Under the pieces are notes generated by a model that ran no database searches, was not told where the DNA came from, and saw only the letters and a program-made list of their open reading frames with translations. This document shows, in pieces, positions 12,415 to 24,395 of a stretch of 64,000 bases of DNA. The translations under genes and the position numbers were made by a program. Location: the NCBI GenBank assembly GCA_961205875.1, contig OY540809.1, forward strand, positions 34,112,267-34,176,266, given 5' to 3'. Numbering within the stretch: the first letter of the stretch is position 1; each line of letters starts with the position of its first letter. The stretch comes from Sialis fuliginosa (lineage: Eukaryota > Arthropoda > Insecta > Megaloptera > Sialidae).

Positions 12415-13093
12415 TGTATTTATTATATAAAAACAATACTGAAAAATATTTTAAACTTAAAAGATTTCACGAGAAATATTTATCAACAGTCGCCAAAATG
12501 TTTTGTAGGTTCACATTATTTAGTTTTTTATGATTCTGAATATTCAAAATGTACTAGCGTTATTTAAAATAATAAATTATTGTATAGTTAAAGTGTTAAC
12601 AAATTAATACTTTTTTATATTATTTTTATACAGTCCTAATACTGACATAATATTTAGTTATTAATGTGCATCTAATATATTTGTTTGAAAAAAATTACAT
12701 AATTGTGCATTTACTGTCCAAATTCTATTAAATATATGTATTTATATTTTTAAGTTACTAATATGTTAAACTACAACATTCATTTGATATTTTACCAATT
12801 CTTAGAAACGAAAACGGTAGAACTCAATAAATATTTTCTATATATATTAATAACCTTGTTTACTATTATCACTTTATAAAAATTACTTTAAAGGAACTCG
12901 TACAAAACTAACATTACATTCATTTATTATTGAAAAAATGCATAGAATAATTTGCAAACATTTTTTTAAATTTTTGACTTCGGTGAAATATTTTTAGAGA
13001 TGCAAAGCATCTGACACCGACCAAAGTATTACATTATATTTGTATTTTGATATAAAATTATAACTAACACAAAGAATCTACTAAAATTGATAA
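12415..13093. other. no recognised feature
   Basis: AT-rich, no repeats matching elsewhere in the window, no credible frame. Confidence 0.3.
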
Positions 13094-14956
13094 GGTAGTG
13101 GCACCAGTCTTGGCAAGGACCCCAGTAATGGCAAATTTTAATTAAATGTGCTGAATTAGAAATATGTGTTGATATTTAATTACTATCATTTCTGAATATT
13201 AATTTATATACATTTTAGGCGAGCGGGAGGTTGGCCAAAAAGTAGGGTCGACCGACCACGGAGAGGAAAGTGGCTAAACGACATGATTCCTTATGTAATT
13301 TTGGTCGCTGAATCCGAATATGAAATTTATTTTCCTCTAAAATGACAGCGTCATCGAGAAAAACGCAATTTTCATGAAAATCGCGAAAAAATAATTTTTC
13401 GATTTTTTCGTATTCAACTCGCTGTATCTTGAACAATTATTGCTCGTTTTTAATGACAGTGTATTCTTGAACCATTTTGAAAGAAAACAAGCTGTCACTC
13501 GAGTAAAACAATCAATTAGAACCGGAGATACGAATTTTTAAACATTAACAATCCGATTTAGCGAACGTTTGACTTCAAACTGAAATATTGAGTGACGAAA
13601 GTTCGAAATTCACATTTTAAACTACACAACATGAAAATATAAGGTACAAAGAAGTTTTTGGTAAAGTTTCATTATTAAATATCAAGTAGAAAAAAAATGG
13701 CAATAGTTTTAAGATTAATGTACCGAGCGCGCTGCCAAAGATTTGAATAATTATGGGTGGTCTATTGCAAATAATATAATAAGCATCGATTATTACGATG
13801 GTTTAAGTGCAATCGATTTATTGCAACAATATTTTTGTTCGTGTAAGGGGAAAAATGCATGTACGATAAATACATACATGTAATTGTATCAAATATAATT
13901 TAAAATGTTGAAGTTTGTATGTGTGAAACTACATGTAAAAATGTTGATGATAATTTAGATGATATTAATAATTTTGAAAATGTTAATAAACTGTGTTAAA
14001 AAATTTTGATAAATTAATTTGAATTATATATACCTTCCGAATTATTATTTGACTTCGCGTGCGCCGAGTCGCACCGCTGCTGGTCGCGGCGGCGGCAGTG
14101 GCTGCTACGCTGCGCTCGCAGCGAGCGCGCGCTCGGTACATTAATCTTAAAACTATTGCCATTTTTTTTCTACTTGATATTTAATAATGAATCTAATTGA
14201 TTGTTTTACTCGAGTGACAGCTTGTTTTCTTTCAAAATGGTTCAAGAATACACTGTAAAAATTTCATTAGAAACAAGCAATAATTGTTCAAGATACAGCG
14301 AGCTGAATACGAAACAATCGAAAAATTATTTTTTCGCGATTTTCATGAAAATTGCGTTTTTCTCGATGACGCTGTCACTTTAGAGGAAAATAAATTTCAT
14401 ATTCGGATTCAGCGATCAAAATTACATAAGGAATCATGTCGTTTAGCCACATACCTCACGTGGTCGGTATGTACCTTAATTTGAGCACTTTTCGGCAACT
14501 CCCGCTCGCCTATTTAACTGTCTTACAGCGTGATTTGATGACAACCGACCAATAGATGTTAAAGTGGTGGACATTCAAACTACTTATTAGTATAATTTAT
14601 TTATTAATTATTATATTATCATAGCAATTGCTTTACATTCTTTCAAATTTGACGATTCTTTCTTTTATATCTTTTGTGTCGTAGTACTTATCATTTTGTA
14701 ATCATTAGCAAGTGTCCATCACTGCGAGCTCATTACTGGTTTTACCTTTGCCATTACTTGAGAAAAAACATGAACAAAATAAAAGATTTTAATTTAAAAA
14801 GCAAACTATAATTGCGGACTTTAGTAATTAAATTTATTAAATAAAGAGTTACTTGTTTTAGTAGTAACATGAGTTCATGAGAATTACAAAAAAAAACAAG
14901 CCCATTAATAAAAAAAAAACAACAACGAGAACTTGCTCTTAACTGGTGCATTTACC
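13094..14956 (-). mobile_element. family C MITE split by a foldback insertion
   Basis: Left part 13094-13215 starts GGTAGTGGCACCAGTCTTGG. Right part 14513-14956 resumes with ACTGTCTTACAGCGTGATTT and ends ACTGGTGCATTTACC. Together they equal the intact copy at 36567-37125. The block 13216-14512 lies between them, bounded by TTT on both sides where the intact copy has it once. Confidence 0.8.
13216..14512. mobile_element. foldback element TAGGCGAGCGGGAG, GC-rich core
   Basis: Exact inverted ends TAGGCGAGCGGGAG / CTCCCGCTCGCCTA. The arms (13216-13737, 14128-14512) mirror each other; the right arm lacks about 140 bp present on the left (13519-13670). The loop has a GC-rich patch at 14050-14138 (GGTCGCGGCGGCGGCAG) in otherwise AT-rich DNA. 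Mirror-image open frames in the two arms (13215-13436 and 14284-14484) come from the symmetry and are not genes. Inserted in a family C MITE. Confidence 0.85.
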
Positions 14957-15811
14957 TTATAAAAATATACAAAATTTAAATGTACATTTTTAAATATAGT
15001 TTTTTCTTTCATCTGTAACATTTCACTTTACGAAGTTTGCAAATTAAATCAACGATATTATTTTCAGATTTTTATTTTTAATTATGTTCCCAGCATATTT
15101 CTTATACTTGCTTTACACCAAACTAACAAAACAGAAATACAGTGTTTCTGTTTTGTCAATTTGTTGTAAAAAAGCTGTACAGTACATAATGTATCATGTA
15201 CACTGTTCTATGCATTTTATTTATTTTTATTGTCGAAAACACTGCCAAAAAAGAAATTTATCAAAATGAGCTAGGTATTTTTCTGCCTATGAATTTTAGT
15301 ATCAAATCAGCAGTTCGTTCTTATAAATAACAGCCCAACATTTTTTAGAGTGTTTTCAAGATACATACACGTAGTTCTGTCTTTTTCTTTAAATATAATA
15401 TTTATTTACATTTTAAATTACATCCATTAGTTTTTATTATTTGGTAACAGTTTTTAATAAAAAAGGAACTCAAAGTATTTTAAAGATTACACTATAACTT
15501 GTATTTTCTTTCAAATGTGCATTTTTGTACGATTTAATAATTATTTTATGTATACCTATATAAAAATGATATTTACACTTTTATTATAATATATAATAAT
15601 ATAATACTGAAAATATGGAATGCATCTTTTTACATATGTATAGAGTGTCAGTATGAAAAACATTAAAAAAATATAAATATTCTTCTTTCACTGTAAAAAT
15701 ATTTTCGCCAAAACATGTATGCATAATAAATAACTCTTATTCATGCAATATTATGCTAATACATATTATATATTTACAAAATAGGCTTACACCTTTTTGT
15801 TCTAATTGAAT
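14957..15811. other. no recognised feature
   Basis: AT-rich. Contains the near-palindrome CAGAAATACAGTGTTTCTG at about 15131-15149. Nothing else. Confidence 0.3.
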
Positions 15812-16098
15812 AGCACACTTAGGGGTATTTATACCAAAGAAATAGCCAAAAGTCGATTTTGTCGAATCCATCACACCCCAGAAAGTAATTAACCATGGAT
15901 TAGCTGAATATGATAAAAAACGCTCTTTTTACCCCCCCCCCCATTATTTCTAATTCTTTTTTAATTTCATTTTAGAACCGTCAGTCAAAATCATGACTCG
16001 AAGAATTTTTTATGACTTCATGCAATATCATATATCAATTGGACCATATTCAAAAAATATTTTGGTCAACTTTTTGGCGCAAATACCCCTATGTGCGG
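15812..16098. mobile_element. MITE with TAGGGGTATTT inverted ends
   Basis: CACACTTAGGGGTATTT at the left and AAATACCCCTATGTGCG at the right, continuing in both with CCAAAA/TTTTGG. About 287 bp with a C-tract near 15935. Confidence 0.6.
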
Positions 16099-17148
16099 TG
16101 TATATAATATAATAAGAATATATCCTGTTTAGTAACATTGTACTTTGAAACTATAAATCACATAAACTTTAGAATGTACAAGTTCTAAAAATTACACCAC
16201 ATCGATGTGTTCGATGTTCTTTATTTAAAAGGCTGTAATTAAAAAATTAACTTATTTACAATTTCAATTCATTGAACTAGACAATATAACAAACATTTTA
16301 AGACTAATTTGAAGTTTAAGTTTTTATAATTATTACCTATACAAATATATTATACACTTATTTTAATCTTCCTTAGATAAGGATTGTGAAATTATTGTCG
16401 AAAATATTAAATCAGTGAGAGAATTAATAATGTGTAATTAAAATAACAACATTTTTAACATTTGAGCACAAACATATGAAAAACATTAATACTTCATACA
16501 ATAATGGAAGTATATTTTATATTATATACATTTACATATTAAATACACTAAATATATACGTCAGTTGAGAGTTTAAAATTGAAAAATATCCGTAGATATT
16601 TTTAATTAAAACTTTTCTTGACAAATATATTTATTATTTAATAGACATATGTGATATAATTTATAACAAAATAGTAAATAAATAACAATGATTGTACATT
16701 ACCAAATTTATCATTCTCTTCGATAAATGAAGTTTTTTTACTCGCTGTCCATATTTTTTCTAGACCCACTTCAACCAGCCATAGAAATATATTACTTATT
16801 ATAACTTCCACACTTACCAAGCATGTTTACTTCTTAATTAAAGGGCCAAAATATGTGTTTACGTACTACAAAAAGAAAAAATAGCATTCGATTAAATATT
16901 TAAATAATTTACCCATATTAAAAAGAATTGATCATTTTAAGAGAGTCTTGTAGATATTAACTGAAATAAGTAAAGATTTGGGTACCCAAAGCAACCCTTC
17001 CAGAGATATGAGCGAATCCCAATTTAATGCGTTATCATCGAGTTTGCTGTGACTGTAGACTGGAAGGATTGTAGGGGAACAGAAGGCAAAACGAAAGAAT
17101 ACAAAAAAGTAGGCTATTACATTGATATTTCAGTACGTAAAGTAGTAC
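16099..17148. other. AT-rich; half of a split inverted pair at 17040-17100
   Basis: GGGGAACAGAAGGCAAAACG (17074-17093) is mirrored at about 18240-18270, on the other side of the family C MITE, so a small older inverted element may flank it. Otherwise unremarkable. Confidence 0.35.
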
Positions 17149-17197
17149 TTTTGCACACTAGCGTGCAAAATGCTATTTTACGCACTAGTGCGTAAAA
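17149..17197. repeat. two adjacent related 22-bp palindromes
   Basis: TTTTGCACACTAGCGTGCAAAA-like at 17149-17170 (arms TTTTGCAC/GTGCAAAA) and the perfect palindrome 17176-17197 (arms TTTTACGCACT/AGTGCGTAAAA), five bases apart. The two are variants of one motif around a central CTAG. Confidence 0.8.
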
Positions 17198-17350
17198 GTA
17201 TTGACCATTTCCATAGTAAAAATTAATGTATAACAAAGTATAAAGTATATTACAATTAATTTTTATAATTTTTATTTTGACTTCGAGGTTTTAGGTCATT
17301 ATAATTATGTCAATAAAATAGTTATATGTGATATAACATTATTTATTATT

Positions 17351-17388
17351 ATAGACGTTTCGTCATATGTTTCAGACTTCATCGGTAT
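17351..17388 (-). ncRNA. possible hammerhead ribozyme core
   Basis: On the minus strand: CCGATGAAGTC, a ten-base loop, GACGAAACGTC. AGTC/GAC could form stem II between the CUGAUGA-like and GAAA core boxes. The first box has C instead of U at the second position, and a cleavage site and stem III partner are not obvious. Probably a Penelope-like element relic. Confidence 0.3.
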
Positions 17389-17720
17389 CTTTTGATAACA
17401 ATGATACTTTTACATATTTCTATTTAACAATAGGACTATTTTACAACATTTCTCATTGAGTTAATTTTGTTAATTTTTATATTATATTATTGATATAATA
17501 TTATAATATAAAAATGAATAGGTATATATAATGTAATACATAATAAAGGTCCATTTTACTTCATTATAAAGGTAAAACAGACCAAAAGGAAGATATTGGA
17601 AACCATCCAATATCATTTTTCTGTGATTTATAATTCATTTATTATTATTATTATTAATACAGATCATAAAGATACAACGGTTGATTCATAATGTTGTAAA
17701 CATATAATAATAAAACATAA

Positions 17721-18200
17721 GGTACTGGCACCAGTCTTGAACGCATTAAGAGCAAGGGCAAGATATATTGTTTTTTGGGACTGATAGGCTACTTTTTTGT
17801 AATTCTCATGAACTTATGTTATTATTAAAACAAGTATGTACCTCTTTATTAAATAAATTTAATCACCAAAGTCCACAAATATAGTTTGTTTTTTAAATTA
17901 AAGTCTTTTATTTTGTTTATGTTTTTTCTACAGTAATAAACAACGTAACGCTAGCAATGAACACCCACTTGATAAGATTATAAAATGATAAGTACTATGA
18001 CACAAAAGTGTCGTTAAATTTACTCGCTTCACTAATTATTTACATAAGAAATATATTTTTTTTGATAGTCTGTCGAACCGCGATGTTTATTTTTCCACTA
18101 TTTTTAAACAAAATGATCAATTGTCATTAAATCACGCTTTAAGACAATTAAATCTACATATAGATATATCCAGTAATGGCAGTAATCAAATATCAGTACC
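17721..18200 (+). repeat. family C MITE copy
   Basis: Starts GGTACTGGCACCAGTCTTG and ends ATATCAGTACC, flanked by TAA/TTA. It shares GAACACCCACTTGATAAG-like and AAATCACGCTTTAAGACA blocks with the 36567-37125 copy. A section near 18010-18110 does not match the family. Confidence 0.7.
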
Positions 18201-18983
18201 TTATATTTTCTTCGAAAAACTCGTTTTTTGTTATATGAGCCGTTTTGCCTTCTGTTCTTCTGTTCCCCTACACATATTAAGTATACTTTTAAAACAAAAA
18301 TATAAAAGATATCTTCACACTTTTTTTAATTCGTACACATATATTTTATGCCCTTTATCAAAGAAGGTCTGATACTATGTACCATTGATGATATAAATAT
18401 CAATCTCATACCTATCTAAATTAGTTCAGTTAAAAATGTATATATACAAAACAATAAATAAATCAACTAAAGCAAAATCGATTGCATTTCTGTGTTGCCT
18501 GCAACATATTTTTTTATATAAAATTACCTTTTAATTATAATTTAATTAACTAAACCGCGATAGTCGACAAACAGATTGAATATTGTCACTTATTCTTAAA
18601 TTAAGATATGTAGTAAAACAGATTTTATGTACAAACGTTACATTTATAGTTAATTAAATACAGGGTAGTATTAGGATTTGATTTAACCATGCCCAAAATG
18701 ATTAATTTACACGAGAACGAATTTCACAAATCGTATGTGGTGATATTATTTTTAATTAGTACATTAATGCCGATTTGAAACCAATATGCACTACTGTTAA
18801 AAAGTAATTAAAGAGCTAAGATTTAAAATAAATATTTCAAATTTTTTTTGTTCTTAATTTAGAATATTGAAATAGTTTACTTTTCAAAAAGAAGTGGTTC
18901 ATCAAATATTTGGATGCTAAGACTATATGTATATCTTTTGTGTACTATTAGACTAGTCCTTAGAGTTATAAATCGATGTAATT
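18201..18983. other. no recognised feature
   Basis: AT-rich; see the mirrored short segment at 18240-18270. No credible frame. Confidence 0.3.
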
Positions 18984-19365
18984 CATACAACGCAAATTAT
19001 TGGGTTTATTAAGGCTTAATACATTCTATTTTGTAACCTTGAACTTCGACCGGAAGGCATTAGAAAAGGCACACATATGTGCGATTTTTCTATCACGAAA
19101 TCCGACAAAATTGTAGAAAACTTTTTGGTTCTCTATAAAATTATAAAGAAAACAAATTCAAAAATAACTCACTACGCTCATTTGTTTCGGAGATATGGTA
19201 AATCAAAAATTGACCGAAAATTCTCAAAAATCACGGAAAATGCCATTTTTTCGCACATATATGTGCCTTTTCTAATACCTTCCGGTTGGAATTCAAGGTC
19301 ACAAAATGGAATGTATTAAGATTGTGCCTTAATGCACCCATTTATCCAATAATTTGCGTTGTATG
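18984..19365. mobile_element. MITE with ~110-bp inverted ends
   Basis: Arms 18984-19085 and 19250-19365, ends CATACAACGCAAATTATTGG. They also share GACCGGAAGGCATTAGAAAA and GCACACATATGTGCG. Open frames at 19077 and 19286 read across the element and are not genes. Confidence 0.8.
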
Positions 19366-20118
19366 TATTAACGATTTTTTATTTAGTTCGTCGGACTGGC
19401 CTATATTCTATTCTTTGAAGAATAAAATCTATTTTAAATGTAATCTTTATTTTATTTTAGAGTGTAATTATACACAACTCAATTAAAAATTAATCTTCAT
19501 TGCACAAATGTCATATTAAAGCTCGTCGATATTCAAAATTCTAATTTTTGACGATATTATATAATTATATTAAAACTATTGTTATATGTATGTACATAAA
19601 ATGTTATAGCCTCGTATAAAATAATTTTAAAACCCGAATAAAATTAAAATAAATGTAATATAAAAATTCACAACCACATTTTGAGACCGTAATTTAATAC
19701 AGTTTCATTAAATATTATTTATATTTTAAAATCGCTTACCTACTCTATAAAAATGATTTAAATAATATTAAATTGTTTTCAATATAATGGTCTTCAATAT
19801 ATACATATAATTATTTATATTATTATTATTATTTAGGTACTCTATTAAGCATAACTCTGATATAATATAATGTTTAAATAATAATTATGAAAAACACGTA
19901 GATACATTTATACAATAAATTAAAATTCATTTGAAAATGATACATTAAATTGAAGACAATTATTTATTCTATTTGTTACTAAATAAATATAACATTGATT
20001 TATTTGACTAATATTTTCTTCAAAAACGTTTCAAAGAAAATTCTAACATCCGCACGCTTCATTTTAAATGCTTCTAAATATAATACACATCATATCTTTA
20101 ACATCAAGTACTTTTAAC
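19366..20118. other. AT-rich, short TTA repeats
   Basis: A short (TTA)n tract near 19815-19835. No feature recognised. Confidence 0.35.
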
Positions 20119-20988
20119 TTACAAGGAGACCTCATTCTGCGTCACAAACTTTGAGCATTGTCATATGTTGTGGCATATGAGGGGGCCCTAGTACATTCCT
20201 GTTATGCATTCAAAACCGGCGAATGGGCATGCGATAAGTTTCGAATTGAAGCGTTTCTGATTTTAGTTCAAAATTGAAAAAAATGATTATTTCATAAAAT
20301 TTTTGGAGTTTTAGTGCTAATTAAAATATTGTTTTATGTCTTAGAACTTCTTTTCTTAACCTCCTTCAGTGATTTACATATTTTACATCAATAAAAAAGT
20401 ATAGTTTTGAGTAAAAAAACGGTTTATAGTGTGAAAAAATGCACAAAAATTAGAAAAAAGTCGAATTCTTTTTAAAAAGAATCACTTTTTGGGTTGCAAA
20501 AATCAAATGTTTATTTATTAAACCGCATATAGTGTTTTTGTTCATTTTTTCTTCAGAAATTCAACAATTATTCAATATCAACCATATTTATTGTAATATG
20601 ATTTTTTTTAAACATTACAACAAATAAACATTTGATTTTTGCAAACCAAAAAGTGATTATTTTTTTAAAATCGACTTTTTCTCATTTTCGTTCATTTTTT
20701 CACACTTTAATTTTTATTGATGTAAAATATGTAAATGACTGAAGGAGGTTAAGAAAAGAAGTTATAAGACATAACAATATTTTAATTAGTATTAAAACTC
20801 CAAAAACTTTATGAAATAATCAATTTTTTCCAATTTTGATCTCAAATCAGAATCGCTTCAAGTCGAAACTCATCGCATGCCCATTCGCCGGTTTTGAATG
20901 CATAACAGGAATGTACTAGGGCCCCCTCATATGCCACAACATATGACAATGCTCAAATTTTGTGACGCAGAATGAGGTTTCCTTGTAA
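20119..20988. repeat. 870-bp palindrome
   Basis: Arms 20119-20555 and about 20570-20988 mirror over their full length (ends TTACAAGGAGACCTCATTCT; also GCCCATTCGCCGGTTTTGAA). Loop of about 15 bp. Non-coding. Confidence 0.85.
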
Positions 20989-21192
20989 GCTTAATAGTCT
21001 ATGTCCACATTATATAATACTCGACAGGTTATGAAAACCAATTGCATCCAAATATAAGTAAAACGCACGAGAATTGTCATTATCAGTTGATATTTTAAGC
21101 TTAAATCGAACCCATTTAGCTTAATTGTCATTGTTAAAATCAGGAGGTGAGTTCCAAAATTCGTCTCTTCCATTTAAAAATATGGTACCCAC

Positions 21193-21587
21193 TGGACTTT
21201 CTTATACGTAATCTTGACAGTGAACAGTGTACGTGATTCTTAAGTTATTAAAACACATTTCTGACAAATAATAAAAGATAAAATAAAATGAATGGGACAT
21301 AAACTGTAGATAAAATTATTCTCTACATTATGTATCACATGAATATTTTGAATGTTTTTACAGAAAACGGATGTTTACTCTTGTCAATTTTTGAATTTTC
21401 GAATTATTTTTGAGATAAGAAAAAACATTTTTAGATAAAAAATGTCGAGTATGTTATTATCTATAATTTATTCCCCATACATTTTTTTCCAATATTTATG
21501 ATTTAGCCAGAAATAATTTTTTAAAATAATTATTTAGACTCACTCACTCACACTGTTCACTCTCAGTATTACGTATAAGAAAGTCCC
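21193..21587. mobile_element. MITE with GGACTTTCTTATACGTAAT ends
   Basis: Left end from 21193 and inverted right end to 21587, arms about 38 bp (with AGTGAACAGTGT). The right end is present a second time at 21603-21650, as if a solo end or a tandem end duplication. Confidence 0.75.
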
Positions 21588-22024
21588 ATCGTATCTATGG
21601 CAAACACGCACACTGTTCAATCTCTGTAATACATATAAGAAAGTCCCACGACACTCATGGTAGATATTGCTTCTGTGTTATGAACCATTTGAATTATAAT
21701 AAATTTTTTTTCTTCAAAAATTCGTTTTTTCGAAAAAATTAATATAGCATAAATTATAGATATTGATATTACCTACAATTTTTAACTTGACCATTTTTCT
21801 CTATTTCACACTGTTTCAAAGTAATTCTAAAAATTCAAAAATCGACGTAGGTAAACATCTGTATAAGGTTGAAACATCGTTTTCAAAAATAGAACGTTTT
21901 CATCACAGACAAAAATTAATCTTAAATATAAAATTTCATCCTTCTACGATTTGTCGTATTTGAGTTACAGTGCTTTCAGAATAAATCCGAATTTCGTGGG
22001 AGGTTCTTATTATTATCAATTTTA
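21588..22024. repeat. duplicated MITE end and a repeat shared with 6.0-6.2 kb
   Basis: 21840-21975 matches the reverse of 6030-6140 (CAAATACGACAAATCATAGA-type text). Otherwise AT-rich. Confidence 0.5.
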
Positions 22025-22689
22025 TAAGGGTCGATCCAAACTATCGAACCAGTCTGGGGTCGGTCTCGCTCCGGTCTTCTTCAGTCAAATATTTATTATA
22101 TTAATACTGTATTCATTGTTTGCGAGACCTGCCTGAGACCGGCTCGAATTTTTGCTCACGCTCACGAGAGAAAATTTTTTAGTCACACCCGCTCACTCAC
22201 TGTTACAAAAAAAGTATTCACGATCACGCACGCTCACGAATTCTATTTTTTTACTCACGCCCGATCACGCACGGCGGGTCACGCTCGTGACCCGATTTAA
22301 TCTAATTGTTGTAAATTAAATTTTGAAATGATGAAAATTAATGTTTTTTACGTGCAATATATTGTGTATATTTTATATTCATATTATTTTCTTCTTAATT
22401 ACATTCTAGTATAGTAATAGCAAACAAAACAATAAGAAAATAAAGCTACAATTCATTTTTAAATCTTTTTTTTGGTGATCTGATACAGTTGGCAATACTG
22501 ACCATGTGAAAGTGCTTCTAAAAATAACATTTATTTTTTATACTATATTTTTTAATGTCAAAATTCGTTTTAAAACATTATTATATTTATGCATTATTAG
22601 TTCAGATATTCAAGATTTGAAAATCGCTCACGCGTACGCGGGTCACGACCGTGACCCGGAAAATTCACGGCCCGCGCCCAGCTCTAGTC
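22025..22689. mobile_element. hAT-like element rich in CTCACG/GTGACCC motifs
   Basis: The right end reads CCCGCGCCCAGCTCTA, which reversed is the TAGAGCTGGGCGCGGG end common in hAT MITEs. The interior repeats CTCACGCTCACG and has GGGTCACGCTCGTGACCC and GGGTCACGACCGTGACCC palindromes. The left end is diverged or cut. Probably two units next to each other. Confidence 0.45.
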
Positions 22690-22954
22690 TGGATCGCCCC
22701 TAACTGTGCCCTCTTCAATAATGAAGACTGTGGAGTGTGGATATCTAATGAATGTATTAATATGTATATTTAATACTTTAATATGACATATATATATCCT
22801 GCGTTTTACTTAATTCACACACTATCTTCATTATTTATTTCCCTTTCATGCTATCTATGCCATGTACAAATCTTACTTTTATTTTTGAACCCGTCCTCTA
22901 TAGGATTTCCCTGTATTGGTACCTAATACGGCCATGTTTGTCGCGTGACTGTTA
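22690..22954 (-). other. presumed 3' UTR/downstream of FucTA
   Basis: Directly follows the FucTA stop in transcript direction. Has two candidate poly(A) signals. No other feature. Confidence 0.35.
22834..22883 (-). promoter_or_regulatory. candidate poly(A) signals of FucTA
   Basis: Two AATAAA hexamers on the minus strand, at 22878-22883 and 22834-22839, lie 72 and 116 bp beyond the FucTA stop codon. Either could end a short 3' UTR. In DNA this AT-rich the hexamer is common by chance, so the assignment rests on position only. Confidence 0.3.
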
Positions 22955-23105
22955 TCATTCGAAGGAAGCTGGGGACTGAAGCTCATCATCGTCAAGGTTG
23001 GCGTCTGCCGGAGCCGATCCGGTACTTCCACGGCGTCTCCATGACCCCGGAGTGCACACTCCTCCGCCCCGCCACCATTCATTCACATCCGCGTATGTTT
23101 TGGTT
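22955..23105 (-). CDS. FucTA: FucTA exon 7: C-terminus and stop
   Basis: Codes for the last base of codon 515, residues 516-564 and TGA. The acceptor is GAATTTTTACAG. Reads TKTYADVNEWWRGGGVC followed by TPGSWRRRG, then an acidic tail ending DDDELQSPASFE. The NEWWRG..VC block is a FucTA C-terminal hallmark; the Cys probably forms a disulphide. It lies 9.1 kb downstream of exon 6, behind an intron with several nested repeats. GC content is high against very AT-rich flanks. Two longer open frames overlapping it are shadows. Confidence 0.88.
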
Positions 23106-23194
23106 CTGTAAAAATTCAAACAAAACAAGCTTAACAATATAAATAGCACATGAAAGGTACCATAAATTTCCTATAAGTTGCAAAAAAAAAAATT

Positions 23195-23400
23195 AATTTG
23201 TAGGTACTTTTTTTCGGCCCGGTTCGAACCGGTCCGATTTATACGATTTTATATTAAGGTCCGATCCGACCCGGTTTGGTTTATACTAAGGCCCGATCCG
23301 ATCCGGTTCGAACATTTCAAACAAAAATTAAGCCCGGTCCGATCCGATCCGAATTTCGGACCGGATCGGGTTGGCACGGTCCGAAGTGATCTAAGAAAAT
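23195..23400. repeat. CCGATCCG/CCGGTTCGAACCGG-rich patch
   Basis: Irregular repeats of CGATCCG and the palindrome CCGGTTCGAACCGG in a 200-bp GC-richer island inside AT-rich DNA. Such patches mark hAT-like MITEs with degenerate subterminal repeats, but no clear ends are seen. It begins 90 bp inside FucTA intron 6 from exon 7. Confidence 0.5.
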
Positions 23401-23454
23401 TGTATTTTTAAAATTTTTTTTTTATAGTTGATATAATAAATTATATACATGATG

Positions 23455-24395
23455 ATTCAGCACGGCCGTGCCAAACTTGAACAGTAAATTAAAAAAAATA
23501 TTTTAAACAAAAAACATTATATGTATGAACATATGTCCGAAAATTTTTCGTGAGGGGGCTACAGCCCTTCAAAGATTTTACTCAAAATTAGTTTTTATTT
23601 AATATTTGGAGAACCCATTGTGCTAAAGTTATGAAATTTGATACATAGCTTAGTATTAACAAGTGTTATCAATTTCCAGTATTAAGCTATTATAATTTAG
23701 ATCAGGGCTGTAGTAGTATTTTTTTATTCTTTAATTTTTTCCTGAATAAGACATTTGAATAAAATTGTATGGCACAAAATACACAAAAATATACTTTGCT
23801 CATTTATCTTAGGATAAACCGTTTACGGGAAATATCGATGCAAAAGAATGAATGCAGAATTTTACTTAATACGGATGCTTCAAATTACAAAAAATAAATT
23901 TATATTCTTGTTCTATGATAAAAAATTAAACAAACCAATAATATAAATATACCTCCAAAATTTCATCCTTACCAACAAATAGCCATTTTAAGTATCGCTT
24001 TTTAGTTATGTTATGTTAGTAAAGTACTTACAACAGTAATAGAACTGGCTATAGGTCTAAGAGGACACGTATTAGTGATATATGTACATTCACTTTTTTT
24101 TTAGTTTTAATCAAAGAACAGGAATATAATTTTATTTTGTGTAATTTGAAGCATCCGTATTAAGTAAATTTCTGCATGTTTTCTTTTGCATCGATATTGC
24201 TCGTTAACGGTTTATCCTATGATAAATGAGCAAAGTATATTTTTGTGTATTTTGTGTCATACAGTCTTATTTAAATTTTTAACTCAGGAAAAAATGGAAG
24301 TACAAAAAAGTACTGGATAAAAATCGACGGGCCTCCTGGGTCCATACAACCCTGGTCAAAATTACTATTGGTTGATACTGGGATAATACTTATTA
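23455..24395. repeat. family D inverted repeat, unequal arms
   Basis: Left arm 23455-23925 and right arm 24105-24395 mirror (CTTAATACGGATGCTTCAAA; ACACAAAAATATACTTTGCT). A single-arm copy lies at 44999-45478. The right arm is shorter by about 200 bp. Confidence 0.75.

Noticed and set aside
13215-14484. Two similar open frames of 73 and 66 codons suggesting a duplicated gene
   Set aside because: They are the same sequence on the two arms of a foldback, read from each side; no independent support.
22879-23142. Overlapping frames of 67 and 65 codons at exon 7
   Set aside because: Shadows of the exon 7 frame, which alone joins exon 6 in phase and has the conserved C-terminal motif.
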